Assembly (NCBI GenBank): GCA_000708835.1
Contig: DF237117.1
Location: 1-64,000, forward strand
Length of the DNA stretch: 64,000 bases
Direction of reading: 5' to 3'
Origin: Klebsormidium nitens
Lineage: Eukaryota > Streptophyta > Klebsormidiophyceae > Klebsormidiales > Klebsormidiaceae
In this document: one piece after another, positions 37,607-47,800 of the stretch
How positions within the stretch are numbered: position 1 is the stretch's first letter
Layout of the letters: every line of letters starts with the position of its first letter
Position numbers and translations under genes: made by a program
The notes under the pieces: generated by a model
The model's database searches: none
The model's input: only the letters and a program-made list of their open reading frames with translations
What the model was told of the DNA's origin: nothing

Positions 37607-40600
37607 TCACCTAACAGCCATCCCATGTATTGCATCCTCAAGTCTTCTCTCTGTCGCTTCTAACTGCCGTTTTTTCTCCTCAACTGCCAGCTCCGCAAGC
37701 GCCTTGTCCGGCGGCAAGTCCTGATAACTTCGTAACGTCTCTAACAACGGCTGGGTTTGCTTAACTAGCTCCTGGTTCTTTTGGGCGGCTTGTAACAACG
37801 TGCCGTGGTTGATTTCAGGCGTGTACCCAGCTCGCGTCAACACGGCCTACAATAAGAGAGCTCAGGAAGTCAGGAACGTCAGCAACAAAGTAGAGGAACT
37901 TGGCATGTCAGAATAACATGTAAAGAAGTTCTTAAAGTAAACCGGAGACAAACCAGGTCCAAAAACAGATTGGATCTGAAAACACCCCGGCAAGAAGCAG
38001 TATGGCCTCACCCGCCTGGAACGAGCAAGCCACAATCAGACAGACAATATACATTGATCGAAGAAGAGAAAGGACTAGCATATACATTGATCGAAGGAGA
38101 AAAAAGACAAAAGGGGCCAAGTCGAAAAGAGCCCAGTAACTCGCCTTGTAGTTGACCAGCTGTTGAGTGTACTGCCGGTCTTTCGAGATCATAACCTGCA
38201 TGTACTCGTTCCACGTCTTCATCGGCGCCCGGTGGCTTTCCTCCCCCCGCTCTAGTTCCGCCAGCGCCCGCTTCAGTTGCGCCAGCCGCGCGATGCCCTT
38301 GCGCGTCCGCTCGCGCAGCTCCTCCGCCTCGCGCCTAGTTGCGCGCTGGCGCTCGTCCAGGCGTGCGGTTTCCAACGCGAGGTCCGCCATTGCTAGGAGG
38401 TAACTGCAGACAAAACTTACGTGTTGCAAAACCTACAAGACTTGGCAGTGTCCGTCCCAATAATATCGTCCCTGGCTTTGAAATCGAAATCTGTACGAGT
38501 CAGTTGGCACCGGTCAATTGGCGTTTTGACAGTCAACTTCGCAAGCGAGTCGAAGTCCACCGCACACTGACACAGCAAAGTCGAGACTGGAGTCTTCGAT
38601 ACCCGTAAATATTGCAAGTTTATTGCTTAACCAAGGTTCAAAGATCTCCGAGAACAACCTTTCCAAACGTAGGAGAATCGGTTGAAAACCTAAAATTTCA
38701 CGTGTCATTCATTCTGCACTCACACCCACTAAAACGATCAATCTGAAACCACCCATCTCCTGGGCGCCCGCATAAGTGGGCGTCGGACGAATTTGACTGT
38801 CCGATGCTAAGACCCTCACAAAAATGCCGTCCAATACTGTGACCGTTCTCTGTCTCATAACGAGATCGGAGACGGGGGGCTGACGTCAAGCACACATCGA
38901 CGGCCTTTAAAGTCCCTCAAGATTTGCAGAAGTGAATCAGCGGTCCCCACCTGCTTGTTTCCGCGTCCCGCAGGTCAAGGTGGTTCGCGGTGCCGGCGAG
39001 GGCCCGGAGTGACGTCATCCCCGCTTGGGAGAAGCTCTCGGGGGCGATGCCTGCCATGTCGAGAAGCTCGACTTCTCGGGAAGCTGCAGTAACACTTTAG
39101 TCAATGAGGATCTCGGCTGCCTATTCCTTCTGCTTTCCTCTTTTTCCCTCCGAGATTGTTTCGCATCTTCAAGAGCCGTTGGAAGAGCCGAAGGAAGATC
39201 TCAACCATTGGAAAGGTCTTATCTATCTATGAGGAGGAAGGCAAGCATCACCACAAGAACTCGAACGACGTACAAGATTAACAGAAGTGGGTTGTTAAGG
39301 ATCGCTCAATCGCTTCCTGAAGAATGCAAGAAATCGACTTTCCTAGGACCATACTATTTCAGTGAGATTGGGGGAGTGTTACGATTAGCCTCCCGTTTGC
39401 AATGATCTCATAGGGAGGGGTTCTGTGACTTGATAGTTCTGGACCTTGGTGTTGGAGAGAAAAGAATTATCAAAGAGGGCGAGGTTACAAACAAGACTTT
39501 AGTCACACTGGATTGTTTTCAAAGCTGTGTCTGTGCATGAGCCCCTTACATTCATTCCGAAAGTCCAGGGACATGTCCTGCAGGTCGGCCACCACAATCT
39601 CCACCGCTCTAGTTCGTCTGCAGGACAGGGAGCCCCACAATGATTGATATATAGCTGACCACAAAACGGCTTCTTGGAAAACCGGATCAAAGACATCCTT
39701 CCTCCCCAGTTCTTTCCTTTTTCACCTCCATTCGCCTGAGCTTGGCAGGAGGGTTGGAGGTACTGAAGGCTTGTTGACTCCCCATTCCCATCAATACTCC
39801 CCAAGTTGGATTTTGGTCGGTTCAGTTCCCTTCTTTCGACTGAGAACTCAGCCAGGACTTGGCTATATGTAAGAATGCAAACGAGCGCTTCACCACTAAC
39901 CACGCCAGCACTTGCGCCGCTGCCTACAGGGCTCTTCAGCAGTTTGCTCCAGACCCCAAGGCAATGTTGGTTAGGAAAAAAAGACTATAAAGTAAGCACT
40001 AAAGCCTTCATATCTTAGGCCGCCCTGAAAGCTTATGATACCATCAGTAGTAACAAGTCTAACATACATGTCAAAGTTCTCCCCCTCAAACTCAGGGTAT
40101 AACACCATTCGTCCAGTTCTCAGGTGCAGCAAACCAATGAGCCAAAAGGAAATTGGCCTGCAACATAATGCAAGGGTAGAAAAGGAAATACGCATTCATT
40201 GGTTTAACTTTGCTCGACAAAATGGTTGGAGACATAAGGTGGTATGCAGCTTGTCAAATTTCCTTCATCGGAGTGCTTTTCTCAATAAAAACAGTTCCCA
40301 TCAGATTGTTTCCTTCAGAAATAGAAGTCATATTTCTGAGGAGCGGTGGGGGCAAAAGCAGTGAACTGTGCTTCGAGCTGACTAAAACTGTTGCCCTAAT
40401 TCAAACATGTCCTTTTTGAGTATCATGGAAGTCCCTCAATAACACTGCAGAGGCCAAAGTGGGGCACGGGGGAAAAGACTGGCAGCCCCTTACAAGTGCC
40501 AACAGGAAGCCAAAAGTTGGGCACTAAGGAACATTTGGACATAGAAGAAGTTGCTGATATGGAAATACTGAAATTCACCATCAGATTGGAGTGCTGTTTG

Positions 40601-40988
40601 GTATTTAAGCTTTGTATCTCCTTTTGGTGGTAGCAGACTTATTGTCTGAGGTATCAATGAGGACACCTGCAATCTTGTGAGGATTTCAATTCGAGACTCC
40701 GGTCTCCCAGACACTTTTTCAGTTCTCTCGATTTGATTGATCACCACACCACCTACACCAAAATTGTTTTAATTAGTGTGTTCACCTTTTTGACAGTTGA
40801 GAGAGCCTATGAAGTTCTGCCACTGTCCTAGCAGTGACTTCAAACTGCGGCGTCTCCCTCCCCGCTGCACTGAACGTCTCCTCCAGCCACTGCTTGACCT
40901 CCCAGAATTGCTGGCCGTCCAGAGTGCTCGATTGAGCGGGAGCGGAGTATCGCGGGGAGGCCTCCAAGCGCGACTGCGCAGACGCCAT
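37607..40988 (-). CDS. AUG1: augmin complex subunit 1 (HAUS1 homologue)
   Basis: Five exons on the minus strand: 40988-40786, 39617-39550, 39083-38951, 38403-38145 and 37846-37607, giving 300 residues, the usual size for plant AUG1. Exon 1 has VKQWLEETF and FEVTARTVAELHRLSQLSK. Exon 3 has APESFSQAGMTSLRALAG and LDLRDAETS. Exon 4 is a charged coiled coil. Exon 5 has GYTPEINHGTLL and LRSYQDLPPDKALAEL. These match the HAUS1/AUG1 family throughout. In plants and animals augmin binds existing microtubules and recruits gamma-tubulin to branch new ones in the spindle and phragmoplast. The intron after exon 4 begins with GC (AAG|GCGAGT); a GT donor after QQL would also keep phase but is weaker and shortens a conserved-looking helix. 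Confidence 0.88.
37847..38144 (-). other. probable GC-AG intron (AUG1 intron 4)
   Basis: Minus strand donor AAG|GCGAGT, acceptor TTGTAG. It joins exons 4 and 5 in phase 0. The alternative GT donor (CTG|GTCAAC, 15 bases upstream) is a poorer match. Confidence 0.6.
38049..38096. repeat. 33-bp tandem dimer in AUG1 intron 4
   Basis: ATACATTGATCGAAG occurs at 38049 and 38082 within the intron. Confidence 0.7.
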
Positions 40989-41378
40989 CTTATAGCTTGA
41001 TCCCTGGAGGCCGCTCCCTCAGAATCAGATTGACTTTCTTATGAAGAGCTGCCACAGAATCCTTTTCCAGCGAACACCGCATTTCACAAGTTCAATCCAA
41101 TTGGCGCCAAAGCCTAAGGCATTATAGGGTTTTGCATTGCGAAGCTAGTTAACGCGAGGGTTAAGACACTGAACCCATTTCAAAAGGGGGTTCAACGAAA
41201 CATGGTTAGGATCCGGGGTTAATACCTAGAGGCTGATTAACAGAACTCAGTGCAGCTTCTCTCTACTATGTAACCAATTCTGGTACCTAGCTCGGACCAG
41301 GGGTTTGCAAAACGCAAGCAAAGTCAAAATTTATAAAGATCTATATATTTAGAAGTGGCCATTACCTTCCATCCAGCT
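40989..41378. other. short divergent intergenic region
   Basis: Between the AUG1 start (minus) and the tRNA gene (plus). It presumably holds the AUG1 promoter; no specific site is evident. Confidence 0.5.
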
Positions 41379-41450
41379 GTCGATGTAGTATAATGGTCAG
41401 TATCACCGCCTGTCACGCGGTAGATCCGGGTTCGATCCCCGGCATCGGCG
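41379..41450 (+). tRNA. tRNA-Asp (GTC)
   Basis: A 72-base cloverleaf. The acceptor GTCGATG/CATCGGC has seven pairs with one T-G wobble. The anticodon loop CTGTCAC on stem ACCGC/GCGGT gives anticodon GTC at 41412-41414. The T-loop is TTCGATC. The A box (TAGTATAATGG) and B box (GGTTCGATCCC) are intact and there is no intron. CCA is not encoded, as expected for a nuclear gene. Confidence 0.95.
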
Positions 41451-41820
41451 ACAGGACGAGCGCTAGCTCATCCAAACGCTATTCCTCTTTATTCCTCTTT
41501 ATGCTTTTCTCCACTTGTCCTGTGTTTCTTTTGTTTCTTTTTGCTCATCCATTCAGATTTGGAAGTCTTTGTGTAGCATTCAATCGCAGCAATACTTTCA
41601 TGCTTCCAGGACGTTCATCGTTCACCCCTTTTTCAAGGGTGGCCTTTTGCTGATGAAAATTAGCTAGCTAGTGAGAGTTGCAAATGTAAGCGATTGTTGA
41701 CAAATGCGAAGAGGACACATTTTGAGGCAGTCAATCAACCACGCAGGGAAAATGCGCCATTTAGCAATGTGTTTCTTGTGAAAGCGAAGGAAATTGGAGG
41801 TGGTTAAAACAGCCTTTTCA
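41451..41820. other. leader/promoter region of ABCB29-like gene
   Basis: Spacer between tRNA-Asp and the transporter ATG. The first TTTT after the tRNA is about 50 bases downstream. Nothing else is supported. Confidence 0.4.
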
Positions 41821-44800
41821 ATGCTGCATTGTCAAGTACGATCAGGAGTCCAGTCAATTCAGCTGCATTGCCAGTACCATAGCTCTGTCCAACAAGGAGA
41901 GTTGCAGCAAGGGCGTCTTTATGCCCAATGGAGGAATCTCGGACATGTGAACCAGACCTTTGCTCAGGCAAGGCTTGGTTCTCAGTCAAAAGGAGGCGGC
42001 ACAGACACTTTGGGCAGGCAATGGGCCCAATCACCTGACGGCCTTAGCGGACGGTCACTGCATCCTTGGCATGGGGTCTCTAGATTGGGAGATCAGGTGC
42101 TCAAAGGAAGTGGGGGTAGAAGACAGCGTTCGCCTTTTAGTGCCAGTGCAAATGGTGGTACAAAGTCAGAACATCTAGACAGTCCACCGCTAGAACCGCC
42201 CTCTGCAGGCAGCCACAGTCCTTCAGGCGCCCCTCCGCAGACAAAACCACTCAGCTCGCACAGAGAACCTCTAGCCAGCACAAAAGTCAAGCCTCAGCCT
42301 GAGGACAGCCGGGAAGCTTTAGACCTCCGTGCCAAGCTCCTGCCTCATATCAAACAGCAGTGGCGCTTGATTGCAAGGGCCTGGGCTTGCACCCTCATTT
42401 CATTAGCGGCTCTCTTGCTGGTCATTCCCCGAATAGGCAAGCTCTCTTCTCTGTTGTCAAATGGAGATCTGCCAGGCGTGGTTCGCATGGCGGGGGTAAC
42501 GATGGGGCTCATCACCATGCGCTGCGCAGCTCAGTACGGCCAGGCAAGTGGGGCGCTTGTTTGCTTTCGAAAGTTTCTTGTTTGATGAGGTTTGGAACAG
42601 TATCAGGTTAATAAAGAAGAGCCCCCAATCAATCGCTTATGGTGTCTGCCTCCAGGAAGCTTGTGCACCCCAGATGTGTAAGCCCCCTTCGGCATCTTGA
42701 GCACTCAGGAAAGGTCCTCCCAACTATATGCGCGCTGTTGTAAGGAGATCAGAAGCAACTCTAGTCCTATGTTACAAAACGCCTGAGCTTTTTTCTGAGG
42801 ATCACAGACACTGAAAATTTTTGACCCTGCGCAAGCAGGGACAGTCTGTGAGTGCTTGTATCAGCATTTTAAAGACTATGCAAACGGTTGAACCTTTTGA
42901 AACATCGTTTTGGTCATAGTCAACACATTGTAAGATGACTCATGCAGCGTCGATGTCCAAGTTGAACAGTATAACCAACGCTGATGTAACACTCCGAAAG
43001 TCCGAAACTCAGATCCTACACGTGTGTTTACCTTGTAAATCCAATCCACCCTCTCAGAGCCTTTGACACTTGCCCTTTTCTACAGGACGTATGGCTGTGG
43101 GAAGCGGCCCTCCACATCACGAGCAGCGTCCGCAAGCAGGTCTACGGACACGTCCAACTTTTGGGGCTTTCATACTTCGAGGGGGCCGGAGACACTGCGG
43201 CGGGAGACACGGCGTATCGGTTGACGGCGGAGGCGGACCAAATGGGAGCCATGGTGTTTGCATTTCTTCAGGTTAGGGGCGGTCTCGAGTACACACTTTT
43301 TTGGAAGCTACGATGATGGAGTAGTGGTGTGGAGCCATTTCCTTATCGGATATGTCTGGGACAGCTTTGGAAACGGTTTCAGAAGAACGTCCATATTTCA
43401 ATGTCCTGTTTGGCGCACGTTTTTGCCTGCAAGGTCGAGATCCGACAAGCTGGCGGCTTTACCTTCGTAGTACGTACACTTTGAAATAAGCCCAAGCTCA
43501 AACGGAAGTCGCAGTCTAGACTGGCCCGAATCAGACGTGTTGCTTGTGCTTCGACCTTTGAAAGGGAAACGAAATCGACTCCGCGAAGGCACTAGTGTTG
43601 CGGAGCACTTTTGCTGCGGACTATCTTTGTGACTAAGATTAGATTGTTCTGGGCCTGTATGACGGGAATGCGCTGATGTCATCGCAACATCAGCGGGAAG
43701 GTCGCAAGAGCAGACAAATCGGTGGCCCCAATGAACACTACAAATGCAACTACCATCAGTGTGGCAATCTTAAACGGACAGAACTTAAAACGCTCCTCGT
43801 ACTATGCAAAACCAATCTGACTGTTCTTATCAAACTCTGCACGTTCTAATAAAACGTGCAGCCGCTTTTTTCGAGCGCTTTTCAGCTGGTCGCGATGCGG
43901 GCCACTAAGCTCCCTTCAACTTCTCAAGCCGTCAAGAGTTTGGAACTATTGACTCAAAGCCCTGAAACAGGGATTCCAAAACCCTGGAACAAGGGATTTT
44001 AAAATCTCAACCGCAGATCTCGCCTTTTTGAAACTAAAGCTTCACGATCTTCTGTGCAGCGTCTCGTGCCAAGGCTCTTCAGCTCGTCGCAATGCTCGCC
44101 AAAATGCTCCCCCAAATTCTTCAAGCCATCAAACTCCTAAGCTCCCAAAAAACCCAAAATATGAATTCCTCCCATCTTCTATGCAGCGTCTCATCTCGAG
44201 CGCTCTTCAGCTCGTCGCAATGCTCGCCAAAATGCTCCCCCTGAAACCCGTAGGCCATCAAACCCCTAGCATCCAGAATCCTTGAAAATAGAAGTCGGCC
44301 ATCGTCTGTGCAGCGTCTCATTCCGAGCGCTCCTCAACTGGTCGCAATGCTCGCCGAAATGCTCCCCCTAAAAATCGTAGGCCATCAAACCCCTAGGATC
44401 CAAAATCCTCGAGAATAGAAGTCGTCCACCGTCTGTGCAGCGTCTCATTCCGAGCGCTCTTCAGCTCGTCGCAATGCTCGCCAAGATGCTCGTGCTGAGC
44501 CCCTTCCTGAGCGGAGCCACGTTGGCGGTGGCGCCGCTGATGTCACTCCTGATCGCGCGCCTGGGGGACCGCGTGAGGCGCCTCTCGCGCAGCAGCCAAG
44601 ACCAAGTCGCTGAACTGTCGGCGCATGTCAACGAGGTGGGTTGTTGTTTTTTGAGAAAAATTTGGGTCCGCATCTCTGTGAAGATGAAGTTTGGAGAACC
44701 AATTGAGCAGTCAAGAAAGCGTATCAATTGCTTCGGCAATATCCGATTCGATGCCCCCTAGAGCTAAAGACTTCAACCACCTTGAAACAGTGACGTGATT

Positions 44801-47800
44801 CTGTGTCGTTTGTCCCGGCCATACCATTCGTCAAGGGGCGCGCCGCAGAGGGTTACGAGCTCGCACGCTTTGCTGACCAGAGCGTGACGTCATCCGTGCA
44901 GATCCTCTCTCCCATGCTGGTCGTCAAGGCGCATGCGGCGGAGGGCTACGACTCACGAGCTCGCGCGCTTTGCTGATCACCGCTTGTCCTCAGCAAAATA
45001 TTCAACTTCGTAAAGTCGTGACGTCTTCCCGTGCAGATCCTCCCGGCCATGCTCGTTGTTAAGGCGCATGCGGCGGAGGGCTACGAGCTCGCGCGCTTTG
45101 CTGATCTGGCGGATGCGCATCGCACGGGGCGCATGGCGTTCCAGAGGCAGCAGGCGCTCTTCTCCCCCGCAATCACGCTCGTTTACGCGGCGACGGTGAG
45201 AGTCTGAATTCCTCTCTCTAGTTTCTGATGGGACAGATAAACTTTTCCTCCGAGATTCTCTATCACCTAGTCAAGTTAAGGGGTCCTTTGGGGTGTGCTC
45301 TGCTCCCACCGGTAGAGGTCCTCGTCTCGTTAGCAGATGTTGATCGTGCACGCAACCATAGTGAGAACCTCAGCCGTCTTGCTCTGACATCTGCCACCTT
45401 TGTTACCTTAGCTTCGCTTTTCCGTTAGATGAGTCGTATCTCCCTCATCAATCTAGCAGAACTGCGGGATACAAAGCTCCATCATTACACAACAAAGAAG
45501 CAGGGACGGCACTGTTTACGTTGCAGCTTATCTGGTTTGAGTACTTTACGTTGAAAATTTTGCATGTTGCTTCTCGCTGACCCGCAACACTAGAAGGCGC
45601 CTCCAGTCAGGCTTGAGTCCATGCCGCCGACCTTGGTGTCAACAGGTGGTGTCCCTTTTCGCGGCAGGCACGAAGGCGATCGCGCACGGCCGCTTCTCCG
45701 GCGAGAAGATGGTCGCGTTTGTCGCCAGTCTAGTTCTCCTCATCGAGCCCATCCAAGCGGTGGGGAGCGCTTATAACGAGATCAAGCAAGGCCAGCCGGC
45801 CGTCGAGCGGGTGTTTGAGATTCTCGACACCCCGCCAGAGGTGACCGCTCCAATGTTCTGGACACTGTACAGGCTTTGACGTTCCGTTGCTAGCTCAGAA
45901 GATGATTCACTGTCCGCTAAGGCGTTTGAAAGGAAGTCCCATACCTACGTAACTGTCTAGACGCCGCCTTGTTTGTGAGCACTATGTTTCAAGGAACGGG
46001 TCCCATGTTGCTCGACGGCAGCAGCCGCTCACCCTCAGCGAGACCCGAACTCAGATCCTCTCTTCTATTTTAGACCTTCCGTTTGTCATTTTTCGACTGT
46101 TTGCATGGCAAATCATTCAAGGAGTCTTGCCGAGCTTCGCCATTCCTTACAGACAGATGTTTAGCAGCCTTACGGTCCGTTCACTACGTTGATCATGTCT
46201 TGGGAATTGCATTCCAATGGCAGTCTCTGAACGCAACGAAATAAAGCTCTGAAGCGTCCTCCCTTCGCCCGTCCATCTGCGTGAGCAAGATTGAAGTTCA
46301 CCTTGCAATCTGCTCAATGTGTTCCAAGACCGCTAAAACGAACCGTTCGATGCGCTCTTGAAAACGTCCTCCGATCATCCAACGCCTGTGTCCAGGGGAT
46401 TCCTGCCTCATACGCACCGACCTCATATCATAAGCGCGCGTCCTTGTTTGTAGGCAAGCCACGCGACGGGACCCTCGTCCGAAAGCGATTCCATACCGGT
46501 CGGCGATATCGTTTTCGACTCCGTTAGCTTCTGCTACCGAGACCGCCCGGTGCTTAGAGACGTGTCATTTCGGATCAGAGAAGGGGAAACGGTCGCTCTG
46601 GTAGGGCCGTCGGGGAGCGGAAAAACGACGCTCGTCAAGCTGTTACTGCGGTTATACGAGCCGGATACGGGTGAGCGACCCGAATTTACCAAGACTGGTC
46701 TAGCTTTGTTTGATGTTTTTCCACGTAATTTTTCTGCTCAAAAGAGCGTATGGGAGTGGACTTGAGAGATTCCATCGTAAAGAATGCTGAGAGGAAAGAT
46801 TGTAAACGCGGTCATCTTTGCTGTTGAGTCCAAGGATGACCGCGTTTGGACTCAACAGCAACGACGCTCATCAAGCAGTTACTGCAATCATACGAGCCGG
46901 CTTCGGGTGAGCACACGAGAAGCCTTGGTGAATTGATTGCGGTTCTGGTCTACGAAGGCTGCTCGTACTGTATTTGAAAGGCTGCAAAAACGGGCGCTGT
47001 TCAGCACTGTTGGTGAAGGATCGTTGCCGACCCAGTCTCTGCGATCCGGGCGCCTGATAGACCTGGCAACTAATGGTGGGTTAGTGCTAAACCCTAGAGG
47101 GGTCCAGTTCGAACGAAGCGCCGTATACCAAACAAGGCCTTCAGAAGAGTGCGTGCTTTTTGAATGACGTTGGAATGACGTTGTCTAGCCGAGGGCAGCA
47201 AAGACACACCGTTGCGATTCTGGCTCTTGTAGTTACACAAGATCGTGAGTTTCTGGGCGTTGAAGACGATTCATCGCTGTAGGTTTTCGAGAAGAGACGA
47301 TCTTACAAAGCAGGCACTACAACCCATCTGCTTGACCACGTGCTTCGAGGCTAAGTCTGATTGTCTGTACGCATTGAGCTTGACATAAGCTCACATTCTC
47401 CGCACCTCTAGTTCGAGTTCCATACATGGAAACTGTGCGAGCACTTTGTTTCTTCTCGGGCTCTATATGCAGATCTAACAATTTCGCCAATGCTCGCGCA
47501 TCCGCTCTTTTGGTTGCAGGTGCATACGCATCCGGAACCGCCCGAACAAAGACATTCCTCTCGTGTGACTTGATGAACGCATTGTCCGCACGGCTATATG
47601 ACCCTCATACATAGAAATTGTATGAGCATTTACCAGGCTCTAATTGCAAAACGGTTTTGCCAATGCTCTCATATCAGCTCTTTCTTGCTGCAGGTTCCAT
47701 ACGCATCGGGAACCGCCCGATCAAAGACATTCCTCTCCGCACCTGGCGGCGGCACCTTGGCTTTGTCCCCCAAGATAGCGTCCTCTTTTCCGGCACCGTT

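Noticed and set aside
43858-44464. Tandem array read as a CRISPR-like or satellite array
   Set aside because: The 127-bp units are contiguous without spacers and include exon sequence of the host gene, so they are local duplications.
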